64,000 bases of DNA from Purshia tridentata (taxonomy: Eukaryota; Streptophyta; Magnoliopsida; Rosales; Rosaceae). The position numbers and the translations under genes were made by a program. The stretch covers positions 1 to 64,000 of the forward strand of contig QANT01008764.1 in assembly GCA_003254885.1 (NCBI GenBank), read 5' to 3'. The notes under the pieces are model-generated. The model did no database searches and was not told where the DNA came from. It saw nothing but the letters and a program-made list of their open reading frames with translations. This document shows positions 10,192-21,319 of the stretch, in pieces (within the stretch, counting starts at the first letter, position 1; every line of letters starts with the position of its first letter).

Positions 10192-11561
10192 CTAGCTTTC
10201 ACTTGTTAATATATAATTAGTGTTTGTTTCAAGCTTTTCGTTGCTAGTTTTGTTGCGTAAGGCTTTTCGTTTCTTCTGGGCTTCGCTTGGGCGTTTCACA
10301 TCTGTCGCCAAACCAACAAGTTCAAGAAATCTTATAACATACCAAGTAACATCAATTTCCCACCATTCTATACCGTGCCGAGCTGAGTACTCAAAAGCAT
10401 GGTGGTTATTGTGCCAACCTTCTCCATGTGCCAACAACCCAAGAAACCTAAATAATCAAAATTCATCACATTAATTTATACATGATAAAACATTTTTCAT
10501 TCACACATATATATATATAGTAAATAGTGTGCATAGAATCTATGATAATGATACCAGTTGTTTCTAGACATGTCACCAGTTTCCCATGCTTGCGATCCCC
10601 ATTTGTGGCAAATCGAATTTATTGCAAAAATAGCATGGAAAAAAACTACAGTCCTCACACCCTGAAAAACCAAAAGGTCGACTAATTAATTGCGAAAATA
10701 CAAGTAGAACTTGACTCGTTTCATTAATTCGAAAACAGTATGAGTATTATTTTTACCATCCCCCAAGTCAAAAAGGGCATTCCTCCTACACCATACAATA
10801 TAACTCCAAGACCAATCGAGTGAAGTGCGTACGTGTAATGAAGAAATACATAGTACGGTAGCTTTTTTAAATCTTCAACGTTCTTCATTCGTGCGTCATA
10901 CTGCAACATTTTAAACTTAATTATTTAATTAGAATTAGTTCAATAAATTGGGTATTTGGAATGTTAATTAGTTTGTGTATGGGACTACAGCTTGTTGAGA
11001 AAGAGAGAGATCGAGGGAGAGAGAATTTTATGTACACTTCCAAACCGAGTACGGTAATCAAGGGTCCAACCAATGTGACTAAACCACAGTCCCTTGATGG
11101 GGCTATGGGGATCTTTCCATGTGTCAGCAAATCGGTGGTGGTCTCTATGTACGCTCACCCATTCAATTGGACTTCTCTACAAAACATAAACATAATTATA
11201 GTTGTAATTAGATGTGTGACATGTATAAAATAAAATCTGACAAGATCTAGTTTGCTAGAATGAGCAGATGTACCTGAAGTGATAGAGTGCCGCAATAGGC
11301 AAAAAAGTATTCGAGCCATTTAGGAAGCTTGAAACTTCGGTGAGAAAGATGTCTATGGAAAGAAAGAGTGACACCTATACCCGTCACAAAATACAGTGCG
11401 GTGGCCACCCAAAACGCAGTCCAGGTGAAGTGAAACGGCGCTATAAGTGTGAGGTAATGTAAATACAAAAAGCTAACCAAAGTGGCTATATCCACGAAGT
11501 TCCATTGCCTCCCCAAAAACTCTACCGGCCACAGCACCAACCAACGGTCACAATCTCGCAT
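10192..11561 (-). CDS. ADS-type acyl-CoA/acyl-lipid desaturase (delta-9/delta-7 family), intact
   Basis: Membrane di-iron desaturase that inserts a cis double bond into a saturated acyl chain. Its closest known relatives are Arabidopsis ADS1-ADS3. Minus-strand exons: 11561..11274, 11176..11036, 10900..10757, 10661..10555, 10447..10192. The total is 936 bp, or 311 aa, and the frame closes. All three histidine boxes are present: HRHLSH (69-74), HRDHH (106-110) and HNNHH (239-243). Hydrophobic segments lie before box 1 (about 25-65) and in the centre (about 165-190). The family motifs [15 protein letters not shown] and TSISHEY-like [18 protein letters not shown] are recognisable. An in-frame stop lies upstream of the ATG, and the N-terminus is too short for a plastid transit peptide, which favours an ER (ADS1/ADS2-like) location. 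Automatic pipelines often name such proteins plastid MGDG delta-7 desaturases. Substrate and regiochemistry cannot be read from sequence. Confidence 0.92.
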
Positions 11562-12978
11562 TGCTACACCCTGGACCTGCTTAATATTAATTAATCAACT
11601 CTTTAGCGACGTATTGATTTTGAGATTTGCATGGAAATGAAATGATGGGATCGAGGAAGGTGTATTTATGTGTATGGCGGGTGGAATTAATGGCCGTTGC
11701 CAGTTTGTGACTCATTCTTTGTTACGTTAGTTGTTCGAAAACGGAAAGTGTCTTAGCTAACCATATTGCAACTCACAAAAGCATGAACTTTGAGATCAAG
11801 TGTAAAACGGAAGTCTTTGCTCCAACAAAATCACAAAGCTATTCATTCGTTTCATTTCATCATGAAAATGAAATTGACTTATTAAGAAAGGAAATGACAT
11901 ATTTCACACCCTAGCTACGTACTCTTTCAGATTCAGATTATTTCTGAGGTATATATTGAATCGAACCCCATTTTTATTCATCATCAATCAAATATCTGGC
12001 ATATGCATTAATGAATATGCTTGATTTGAATGCTATCTCCATTGGTCTTCAACCTGTGGTGTGCCACTATCATCATTGCGTTCATAAATTTTGTTTCTCA
12101 CTTCTGCAAAGTGCACTCACTGCAGGAGTTGCGTTTGTTTTCATGTAAGAAATAAGAATGGAATTACTTCGGGTTTTGATTAATCTCTCGCTGTTTGGAC
12201 GTTTTGGTCCACCCCATTTGGTTAACTGGAGACAACAGGTTTGCACTTCTTAGCTTCTGCTAGATGATTAAGCCCATGGTTTGTTGTGTCTAGTTTTTTT
12301 GGGTCTTTAGCCACAAAAACTTTAGCCTGTTTGTATCTGATTCTTGGGCTTTTTATAAATATACAAAACAGTACATGACCACATAGATTAATACAGAAAC
12401 ATTAATTTACTCAGAACGATCACCATATACTAATTTTAATGCACTATTATAACTAACTCCATGTCTGCTTCTCTGATGGAAGATATATAAATAGATTTAC
12501 AGGTTTTCTGATAAGAGTTGCGAGCTAAAACCATGGCCTTCTGGCTAATTTTAGGTTATTCTAGTAGCTAGCTAGCGCATAACTTCCAAACCGGCCCATT
12601 AAACTAATAAAGGCTCTTAAGACAACAGTACCCTCCAGTACATGCATGCATGACCCTGTCTTGGAGGGCTGCACGTTGGAATCATACCTTTGTCCCATAA
12701 CGGTCACAACTTACACCACTATGGGCCCAATTGAAATGCCATTAACATTCCCATATATATATATATTAACAAACACTGCATGCATGCAAATGGTTACAAG
12801 TTATATAACGAAAAGTGAGGACTGAGTCAATTAACAATTGCGAGTTTCTGTCGCGTCCACAAAAGCACCAAAAATTGTTGAAAACCTCACCACCTTCATC
12901 TCCATTCTCTAAAAACCAAACAAAAATTCATCCCTCTCTCATCTCATCATTAACACACAAACAAAGAAAATACTAACA
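11562..12978. other. Divergent spacer between desaturase and ANTH gene
   Basis: Holds the desaturase promoter (a CATAAATACA box on the minus strand near 11665-11675 is a TATA candidate) and the promoter and 5' UTR of the clathrin-assembly gene. No additional gene was seen. Confidence 0.5.
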
Positions 12979-15303
12979 ATGCCAAGCAAGCTAAAGAAGG
13001 CAATCGGGGCAGTGAAGGACCAGACGAGCATAAGCATCGCCAAGGTGTCCAACAGTAGCAACAACTCGGCCAACCTCGAGGTCACGGTCCTCAAAGCCAC
13101 GACCCACGACGTCATTCCGATCGAGGAGAAATACGTGAACGACATTCTTACCCTCATCTCCTCCAACAAGGCGTACGCGGCGGCCTGCGCCACGGCCATC
13201 GCAAAGCGCGTGGGCAAGACCCGCAATTGGATCGTGGCCCTGAAATCCCTTATGCTCGTCCTCCGCATCTTCCAAGATGGCGACCCCTACTTTCCAGTCG
13301 AAGTCCTCCACGCCATGAAGCGCGGCGCCAAGATTCTCAACCTCTCAAACTTTCGCGACGACTCCAATTGTCCCTGGGACTACACCGCCTTCGTCAGAAC
13401 CTTCGCGCTCTACCTCGACGAGAGGCTCGACTGCTTCCTCACCGGGAAGCTCCAGCGCCGCGTCAATTACCAAATGGATCGCCATGACGTCGCCACCAAC
13501 ATCCGCAGGAGCCGCCGACCCTCCAACGACCCGGTACGCGACATGAAACCCCCGATGCTGCTCGACCGGATCCATTACTGGCAGAAATTGCTCGACCGGG
13601 CAATCGCATCCACGCCAACAGGCGCCGCCCAAACTAACCGTTTGGTACTCATTTCTCTATACGCGATTGTCCAAGAGACTTACGATCTCTACCGGGACGT
13701 ATCCGATGGTTTGGCGCTTCTTCTAGACAGCTTTTTCCATCTGCAATACCAATCCTGCGTCAATGCTTTTCACGCTTGCGTCAAAGCGTCCAAGCAGTTC
13801 GAGGAGCTTTCGTCGTTTTACGGGTTGTGTAAGAGCTTGGGGGTGGGGCGGACCTCCGAGTACCCGAGCGTGCAGAAGGTCTCGGAGGAGCTTTTAGAGA
13901 CTTTGCAGGAGTTTTTGAAAGACCAGGCTTCATTTCCCGGTCGATCGCCGCCGCATCTGCAGCTTCCTGCGCCGTATCCGAAAGGTCCAAGCAGCTCGGA
14001 CCTACAGGATCAGGCGGAGGAGTCCGAGATGGGGTCCCTTTTCGGTTCGGCCTGTACGTCGTTGGAGGATTTGATGAGTGCATCGGATTTCAACGGGACC
14101 ACGAGCCCGTCGAAGTCAGTGGTGGCCGAACAGGAGTTTTATAGTTCCGATGAGACACAGTTCGATCGGAAGCAGTCTCCCCTCCTTGGCGGTAGTGATT
14201 ATGGCTCATCGAATGATCTCAACCAACCAACAATGAATTCGGATTCGAGGTCATGTCTTGATCTCGTATCTTTTGATGACTTGCCTCCGCCACAGCCAGA
14301 AAAAGATATTCAAAAAGATCAAGAGGCTCCGAAAGATATTTGGGAGCTTGTTCTGTTCGAGTCTGCAAATCAAACGGTGCAAAGTTCATCTTCAATGAAT
14401 GATGTGGACAGGTGGTTTCAAGATTCTGCATTCACGTCGACCCAAAACCAATATAATCCGTTTCTTCAAGACCTCATGACGGAAGCTGCAGAGAGCTTTG
14501 CAACCACTTCCAATCCGACCACCTACGTTAATGGCCCGGAAAATCTCGCAGTGGATGATTTGTTTTCATTCACTTCCACGGTGGCGCCGACATTTTGTCC
14601 CCAGAATTCAAATGAAGCCACAACGCCACCAACGTTTTGTGCGCACGAGCAAAACCAGAGTACTAGTGATGACACATTGGCACTAACATTATTCCAAACA
14701 GATTCAAAACAGAGCACAATGACAGTGGCACCAACATTTTGTGTGCAAGAGCCAAAACAGAGTGCAAGTGACACTACATTGACACAGGCACTAGCATTAT
14801 TTGAAAACGATCCAAAACAGAGCACAACAATGGCACCAACATTTTGTGTGCAAGAGCTAGAACAGAGTACAAGTGATACTGCATGGGCTCTAGCATTGTG
14901 TGCACAAGATACAAAACATAGAACAATGGCCGTGGCACCAACATTTTGTTCACAGAGTACAAGTGATAGTGCAACGGCACCAACATTTCGCGCACAGGGT
15001 ACAAAGGAGAGCACAGTAGCACCAACATTTTGTGCATTAAATCTAAAAGAGAGCACAATGTCACCAACCTTCCGTGAAGAGGATTGTAATGATCAGTTCA
15101 CGGCAGCGCCGACTTTCTGTGTACCGAGTAATAACGATAACGGGAGCACAAGAAGAGGAGCATTGCCTTGTGAAATAGATGACCCGTTTGGAACTAGTGA
15201 ACCTATAATATGTAATGGATTATTGAACCAAGAAAGTCTATTGCATCAACAAAGACTCTGGTTGGAGCAGCAAAACAAGATTATTGCTAAGCATATGACT
15301 TGA
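12979..15303 (+). CDS. Putative clathrin assembly protein (ANTH/AP180-like, At1g03050 type)
   Basis: Endocytic adaptor thought to recruit clathrin to PI(4,5)P2-containing membrane. The gene is intronless, 774 aa, starting MPSKLKKAIGAVKD. An ANTH domain covers about residues 30-310; it includes the lipid-binding VLKATTHD motif (K-T-H pattern) near residue 38 and the conserved YVNDIL, WIVALKSLMLVLRIF and FVRTFALYLDERL helices. The C-terminal half is low-complexity with adaptor-type short motifs: NPF in YNPFLQDL, DLF in DDLFSF and DPF in DDPFGT. The final block LLHQQRLWLEQQNKIIAKHM is typical of this clade. Between residues about 535 and 714 there are nine [A/P/S]-P-T-F-[C/R] motifs, which makes the protein clearly longer than the roughly 600-aa Arabidopsis relatives as I recall them. 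In Arabidopsis this clade acts in pollen-tube endocytosis; the same role here is inferred. Confidence 0.93.
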   Translation: MPSKLKKAIGAVKDQTSISIAKVSNSSNNSANLEVTVLKATTHDVIPIEEKYVNDILTLISSNKAYAAACATAIAKRVGKTRNWIVALKSLMLVLRIFQDGDPYFPVEVLHAMKRGAKILNLSNFRDDSNCPWDYTAFVRTFALYLDERLDCFLTGKLQRRVNYQMDRHDVATNIRRSRRPSNDPVRDMKPPMLLDRIHYWQKLLDRAIASTPTGAAQTNRLVLISLYAIVQETYDLYRDVSDGLALLLDSFFHLQYQSCVNAFHACVKASKQFEELSSFYGLCKSLGVGRTSEYPSVQKVSEELLETLQEFLKDQASFPGRSPPHLQLPAPYPKGPSSSDLQDQAEESEMGSLFGSACTSLEDLMSASDFNGTTSPSKSVVAEQEFYSSDETQFDRKQSPLLGGSDYGSSNDLNQPTMNSDSRSCLDLVSFDDLPPPQPEKDIQKDQEAPKDIWELVLFESANQTVQSSSSMNDVDRWFQDSAFTSTQNQYNPFLQDLMTEAAESFATTSNPTTYVNGPENLAVDDLFSFTSTVAPTFCPQNSNEATTPPTFCAHEQNQSTSDDTLALTLFQTDSKQSTMTVAPTFCVQEPKQSASDTTLTQALALFENDPKQSTTMAPTFCVQELEQSTSDTAWALALCAQDTKHRTMAVAPTFCSQSTSDSATAPTFRAQGTKESTVAPTFCALNLKESTMSPTFREEDCNDQFTAAPTFCVPSNNDNGSTRRGALPCEIDDPFGTSEPIICNGLLNQESLLHQQRLWLEQQNKIIAKHMT
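14581..15120 (+). repeat. Imperfect coding repeats encoding PTFC motifs
   Basis: Units around GGCACCAACATTTTGTG recur nine times with irregular spacing (about 30-135 bp) inside the ANTH gene tail. They alternate with CAGAGTACAAGTGAT-type units encoding QSTSD. The irregular spacing and the two interleaved units point to repeated local duplication. The reading frame is kept throughout. Confidence 0.8.
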
Positions 15304-15457
15304 TGATGATTGTGAATTTAATTGTAATTGAGTTGTCATTGAAAAAGACTTGAATTCTTTCTGTTCGCAAAAGTGCTGTTGCACCAACAATGAAATGGGC
15401 CTTGTTGCATCTGTTTATGTCGAGACTTAAAACCATATAAACAACTTCCAAGAAGCC

Positions 15458-15495
15458 CAACGACCACAAGGTTAAGAGACCACCGTGGGGCCCGT
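15458..15495 (-). pseudogene. Scrambled tRNA-Lys fragment
   Basis: The 19-mer ACGACCACAAGGTTAAGAG at 15460-15478 is identical to 15547-15565 in the tRNA-Lys just downstream. It is followed by CCACCGTGGGGC (15480-15491), which matches the T-arm/acceptor side. On the plus strand the two pieces are in reverse order relative to the real gene, as expected if the middle of a head-to-tail tRNA duplication was deleted. It cannot fold as a tRNA. Confidence 0.65.
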
Positions 15496-15523
15496 AATCC
15501 GTATGAAGATTAATATAAAAAAA

Positions 15524-15596
15524 CGCCCACCGTGGGGCTCGAACCCACGACCACAAGGTTAAGAGCCTTGCGCTCTACCAACTGAGCTAGACGGGC
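15524..15596 (-). tRNA. trnK-CUU: tRNA-Lys (anticodon CTT)
   Basis: A 73-nt cloverleaf on the minus strand, starting GCCCGTC and ending GGTGGGC plus discriminator G. The D arm contains GCTCAGTTGGTAGAGC. The anticodon stem-loop is CAAGG-CTCTTAA-CCTTG with anticodon CTT. The T arm is GTGGG-TTCGAGC-CCCAC. All stems pair, with G-U pairs in the acceptor stem. A and B box promoters are intact. There is no intron and no encoded CCA, as expected for a nuclear tRNA gene. It reads AAG codons. Confidence 0.96.
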
Positions 15597-15599
15597 CTG

Positions 15600-17815
15600 T
15601 TAATTACTTTTGTGTCATTCATTACTAATAATGTAAAGTGATAAAATCTAGATTTAAACTCAAATGAGCGAAAAACATTTTAGCTTACTTAATACATGGA
15701 TTTTTGAATGATTACACGTATTTGAAGTTTAGAGTTTAGTTAAATGAGTAGAATTTTATCTTTCGTTAGTTTGCACCCTCGAAATTAGCAAATAACTTAG
15801 ATTAGATCCTATTTAAAGTTGGAAAAAGATTCAAATCCCATAATCCAAATTTACGAAAGATGTTAGATCCTAGTTGAAGTTGAAAAGGACGAAAGTATTA
15901 GGAGGGATGGGATCATGGGGCAGAGAAGGCACGGTTTAACAGTTTAACTGACATTGTAACCGTACAATGTTGGCGGGAAATGGCAGAAAAGTGCCCGTGA
16001 GGAAGCTTTACAGCTAGTTTTCGCAGTTGCTTTAAAGAGAGGGGAGAGAGGTAAAAAGTCACAAACTTTTCTTTAGCAGCATGGCATCGGATGCAATTTC
16101 AATGTGCCGGTAGCTAGATTGGTAGTAGGGTGACGTGTACCCTACAAAATAGCATGTGAACTTGTGATGGAGAAATGGACCACACATCATATGATATGAA
16201 TAAGGCAAAATTAGATTGTTAATCTAATAAATATAACATTAATTTATACTAATAAAGAATAATATGCTCACATATTATCTATCTTTCCCATGTGAGGTCG
16301 CTGTGAACTTCTTCTTCTACTTGGGACCCATACCCTCCCCTACATCTACGCCGTGTCTTCCTTCCTGTCATTCCAATTTTCTCTCTTTTCAGTTTTCCAG
16401 CCTTTTACCGGATTTTTAAAAAAATATACATGCTTTTTTATTCTTGTAAATAAAATAAATCAGAGACTGAATTAAGTTCCACTTTGGTTGTGAAGCTCAA
16501 GCCTCACAAGTCACAAGCTTGTGCAAATGGAGACTGGATTTTCAGTGGGGCCTATGCTCCTTTGCTCATTATGTATATATGCTAATTACTAAACAAGCAT
16601 GAGAAGTGGGGCCTATCAACTTGAAACAGCCAACTCATGAGTGTTTCAGAAACGCAACACTTTCATCATTGCCAAATTGCCATTCATATGTTCCCATTAT
16701 CTGCTCATAATATCTACCTCCTAAAGCTTTGGGCTCACAATATCATCACAATATTATGTTGATGTATCCCAACTTTAAAAAGTCCATATCCACATCAACC
16801 ACATTGACCACCATCATTCTACACAACACAAAACCCGGTAATTTGTCCAAAAAACACACACCAACAGTTGCACTCTTTTCGAATTCAAAGTCTAAACCCA
16901 TGTGATGTCCATTACAAATATAAAACAACAAAGGCTTCTCTGGGAGGATGTACATAATCAAACAAAAAAACAAGTCACAAGATCATTTTAATGAAAAATG
17001 CAACATCTCTCTCTTACAGCTTTCACAAGTGAATCAATTAAAAAAATGAAAAAAATGAATAGAAAACCGAGGATACTCACTAAAAACCGCATCCATGCTC
17101 CTTTTCTTTCTTTCTTTGCCAATATAATATTCATACGAGGATTAATATATAATTATATATAAGTGGTGTTTAAGTGATTTATATAGTAGAAGTAGAATAG
17201 AATATAATTAAATTAGGTGAAAAAAGTTGGGTATAGGATTTGTGTTTGTTGTTGGTTGTCCAAGCAAAGTAGTAGCTTCTGATATTCTTGGACGGTTAGA
17301 AAATTCAAACGACCTTCCCTCCTCCTGTAGTATTACCAACAAATTGATGTCAGCCAAAATCTACGACCTAAAAAAGTGACAGCAACATCTTAGAACGAAT
17401 TATAAGCCATGTGTCACTAAAAGTCCATGGTTTAGCTACCACCGCATAAAGAATTCACGAGTCCACAGTTAAATTAAATCTGGCCATGAATGTAAAAACA
17501 AAACCTTCTAGATGGACTTATATACAGCTGTAATATAGACTCTAACACTGAACAACATAACCTCCGTTCCAATCTTATGGAATATATTCTTGTGACTCGA
17601 CGCGTCAGCACAAAAGTATTTGGCCCCCGAGGCCCCTCCTATAGGGGGGCAGATTTGTAATTTTACAGCATGGGCCATCCAGGTGGCTACTTTTAGCACA
17701 CTCTCATTGGCTTGTATCAATGACACGTCAGAGTCAAAGTCCTAAAGCCCTTAAGTCAGACACCTTTTACAAAAATAAAATCCCGAAACTGACCTTTTTG
17801 TTGGCGGGTTTCGCG
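15600..17815. other. Intergenic spacer
   Basis: AT-rich sequence with no supportable gene. The last few hundred bases belong to the 3' flank of the ARM-repeat gene on the minus strand. Confidence 0.5.
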
Positions 17816-17820
17816 GTTGG

Positions 17821-19521
17821 TTATTCCCTCCATGTCCGGGCGAAGATGTTCTTGAGTCGATTCCCGGAGAGTCGCTGCAACGCCTTCTTAGCTCCTGCGA
17901 CCTCCATTTCCGCCAACCTCTGCAAATGCGGGTGAGCCCCTGCAGCCAATAGCCTCTTCCTGCAACCCTTGCTCCCTCCGCCGAGTATCGCCGCCACCAC
18001 TATCACCGGCAACTTCCGGCTCACCGTCTCGTTCTTGGGATCCAACATCTGCACCAGCCTCATCACGCTCTTCTCGTCCCTCGCCAGCTCTTTCCGGTTC
18101 GACCGGACCGTCAAAAGCGAGACGAGGGCTTGCGCCGCCGATTCTTGCAACCCCACCGGTTTCGGCGACTTCATCAGCTTCACCAACGACCCCATACAGC
18201 TGCCGATGGCTCGCTTATTGCCATCGCTGACACTAGTCGATAAGCTCGCAAGCAATGAAGCTGATATATGCTGTAGGATTGTGTTACCGTGATTTATGAA
18301 CTCCCCCAGTTGGACAAGGAACAAGGTTGAAGAAGACAGGACTCGAGCGCAGGACTCTGAAGCTGAGAGCGAAGCAATAGCTCGCATGACGTGTTCCAAT
18401 GTTTCTGAGTTCGGTAAATCTTGGATCAAATGCATTAATCTGTGCAACCCACGTTCTTGAATTATCAAAGCTCGAAAATACTCATCCGTAGAGGCTAAAA
18501 TTGATATGCAATTAGCCGCTTTTTCTTGTGAAGCAGTGGTGCCAGAGAGCAGCAAATGGACTAGTACTGGCACAGCCCCTTCTTCTCCCAAACTCGCCTT
18601 GATCTGCTCCACATTGGCCACGTTTCTAATGGCACCCACCGCGTGGGTCTGCGTAGCCGGAGACCCAGATCGACACGCTTCGATCAGCACCGATACACCG
18701 CCGTAGGCCGAAACGGCCCAGGCGTTTTCTGGGTCGGCGGTGAGGAATTCGACGGCAATTGCCGCCTTCTCTTTCAAAGGTGAAGACCCTGATTCGAGTA
18801 TTCTGAGCAATGGGCCTAGACCCCCTTCTTCAAACACGGCCTTGCGCGACTCCTCATTTGCGGAGGCCAAGAGAGAAACGGCAAAGATGGCCTGTTCTCG
18901 AACCCACGGCTGGTTGTGGAAATCGAGCAAGTGAATCAGATAGGCGACGTTTCCTTCTTTGGCGACGAGACTCGCGGCCTGGTCGTCGTGGTTGAGGAGC
19001 TGGAGCAGAGACTCCAGAGCCTTCTTCTTGAACTCGACGCCTCCGATTTGTATCCGGGTGAAGAGGTCCCGGATGAAGAAACCCAGGTCGTCTTTACCGG
19101 AGCCGGGACCCGGATGCGACAAAACGATGGCGTTGGACTGGTGGAGGACGCCAGATCTGAGCAGCAAGTCGAGGTCGCGGAGCTGGTTGGAGAGGGAGGC
19201 GGAGGCCATGTCGAGGTCGCTCTGCATGTGGAGCTTGCCGCCGGCGAATGAGGTGTCGGTGCATTGGTCGGCGAGGGCGTTGAGCCACTGGAGAGTGGAG
19301 AGGAGGTTGGGGAGGAGGGTGTAGAGGAGAGGGTTCTCGGCCCAGTGAGGAGAGTCAGACAAGTCAGCAAGGGAGGAGTTGACGGAGGCGAGCTTGGAGC
19401 GAAGAGCCTGCCAACGGCCGAGGAAGGACTTAACGGCGAGGGAGGAGCGGAGGAGGAGGGAGAGGGTCTCGTTGATGAGGTCGAGGAGGGTTTGGAGTGG
19501 GGCGGTGGTGGTGCGCTGCAT
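17821..19521 (-). CDS. ARM-repeat protein (Vac8/PUB-ARM-like, no U-box)
   Basis: Intronless gene for a 566-aa protein. The N-terminal third (about 1-165) is a helical region (LINETLSLLLRSSLAVKSFLGRW...) like the N-terminal domain of plant U-box/ARM proteins. From about residue 170 armadillo repeats follow, with recognisable units such as KKKALESLLQLLNHDDQAA, KEKAAIAVEFLTADPEN, QTHAVGAIRNVAN, QEKAANCISILAS and QESAAQALVSLL. There is no U-box, so it is not an E3 ligase by itself. ARM repeats make a superhelical protein-binding surface; partners are unknown. In Arabidopsis the closest class I recall is the At5g50900-like ARM superfamily. The start ATG sits at 19519-19521, with a C/T-rich leader on the coding strand that fits a 5' UTR. 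Confidence 0.88.
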   Translation of the reverse strand: MQRTTTAPLQTLLDLINETLSLLLRSSLAVKSFLGRWQALRSKLASVNSSLADLSDSPHWAENPLLYTLLPNLLSTLQWLNALADQCTDTSFAGGKLHMQSDLDMASASLSNQLRDLDLLLRSGVLHQSNAIVLSHPGPGSGKDDLGFFIRDLFTRIQIGGVEFKKKALESLLQLLNHDDQAASLVAKEGNVAYLIHLLDFHNQPWVREQAIFAVSLLASANEESRKAVFEEGGLGPLLRILESGSSPLKEKAAIAVEFLTADPENAWAVSAYGGVSVLIEACRSGSPATQTHAVGAIRNVANVEQIKASLGEEGAVPVLVHLLLSGTTASQEKAANCISILASTDEYFRALIIQERGLHRLMHLIQDLPNSETLEHVMRAIASLSASESCARVLSSSTLFLVQLGEFINHGNTILQHISASLLASLSTSVSDGNKRAIGSCMGSLVKLMKSPKPVGLQESAAQALVSLLTVRSNRKELARDEKSVMRLVQMLDPKNETVSRKLPVIVVAAILGGGSKGCRKRLLAAGAHPHLQRLAEMEVAGAKKALQRLSGNRLKNIFARTWRE

Positions 19522-19759
19522 TTGCGGGTTTGGATCCGGTTAGGGCCGGTTCGGGTTGAGGTGTGGATGGGTCGTTGAAGAACACATGAGAAGGAGAGAG
19601 AGAGATAGAATGAAGGAGTGTTTGCTTGGAAGGAAAGGAAAGAAGAGTGGAGGGAAAATTAAGGAGGTGGTGGTGTCTGACACGAGGGTGGAGAAAAGCG
19701 AAGCGAAGCGAAGGCAAAGCAATCAAGTGAAATGAAAATGAGTTTCTGTAAGACTGTTT

Positions 19760-21300
19760 TTTTTCATTCTATATTATATTTATATGTAATAATGTAGGTT
19801 TCTTTATTATTATCGGCCATTTTTGTTTAATTATTTACTTCCTAAATTAGGTTTGCTTTGAAGTTTGCGTATATGACAAATTGACAACACACGGTTTGGG
19901 AAGGGTAATCTGTATACATATTAAATGAACATTTAATTGTGATTTATGTTTACTTTCCCCTCAAAAATTGAATGATAGGATTGAAATATTCTGAAATTGG
20001 GTTGTTATAAACTTATATAAAAATAATAAAATTAGAGGTTCTAAATTATGCAAAAAGTCCAACTTGAGGTTGAAATTTGAATAGACAGAATGTACCAAAA
20101 AATTAAAAAAATTGCGAAAGTGAAACTAGCGATAAAATTAATAACGTAATGAATGGGCTTGTAGCGTGTGGGCCTTACTGTATACAAAATTTGACTGGAC
20201 TGGGCCACCCGCTACCTAATTTTGCACCCCTAAATACAACATGCCATGTTCCAAAAAATTGAGAGAGAGGGAGCATATATTTTAAGTTGTTGATTTAACA
20301 CATATATGTCGCAACAAGTTAATCTAAATTATAACCATGTTGGGTTAATATTAGACCCAAATAACTAAATTTAGATACGAGTTTAATTTGATATAAGTTA
20401 ATGGATTTGAATTGTTCATTTTCTAGCATAAACACATAAATGACATAATATGCTAACACAAATCACAAATAAGTTAGATTTATGTCAAACACAACTATAT
20501 ATTTTAGAGATACCATACGATAGGTTGGTTTATAAATAAAATATATCAAATATTACTTAAATCATAATATACATGGGTCAACTTGAATACAATTACCTAC
20601 AAATATATAAACAAGTCGGATAAATGTTAAACACCCCTTGACACTATTTTCATAATCAAATTAAAATTGATTACTATTCCACACAAATACAAAATGATAT
20701 TTATCCTAAATTTATTGACCTAAGGTGATTAATGTGATACGTGGACTTCTCATGATTGTTACAAATGTTTTGATATTTCATTTCTCTATCATACTTTTTG
20801 TGTGTAATTGAAATATTACATAATAATATAGTGTTATCAATCCATAAAAATTATAATATGTGTATAAATTTTAAAAATATTATTTAAATTTCTATATAAA
20901 AAAAATTTTATTTAAGATTTTGAAATTTGATAATAATAATCATATACGTAGAATTTGAATAAATTAATAACACTGCTACACGGTGTGTTAAGTTCTAATA
21001 GAAAAATTTGTCACCATTTTAGCAAAAAAAAAAAAAGAAGAAAAAAGCATTAAGCAAGGATCTAGTGTCACAAATTGTTGCATGCTAAAAAATATAATAA
21101 AAAATAAAAACTAACTTGTAGAAAATGTTTTCCGTATTTTTTTGTTAGGGAAAAATGCCATGAATATAACGATGAAGCACGAACATTTCTTCAGTGAGCT
21201 TGTGGAGGCCGCCCCTAAAACCCTCCTAATACCCCTCTCTGCTTCTACCAGAAAGAATACACAGTGAGCTCAGAAACTCAGAGCACAACAAATCTCATAA
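19760..21300. other. Divergent AT-rich spacer
   Basis: Separates the ARM gene (-) and the P-loop ATPase gene (+). It is very AT-rich from 19.8 to 21.1 kb with poly-A tracts and no gene. The last 100 bp or so are the probable promoter and 5' UTR of the ATPase gene. Confidence 0.5.
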
Positions 21301-21319
21301 AAACTAGAAAAAATACAAT

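Noticed and set aside
14523-15056. 177-aa minus-strand open frame rich in Cys and Val
   Set aside because: It is the complement of the PTFC repeat coding in the ANTH gene; the repeat structure keeps several frames open.
17821-19521. U-box E3 ligase identity for the ARM protein
   Set aside because: No U-box sequence is present; only the N-terminal helical region and ARM repeats are seen.
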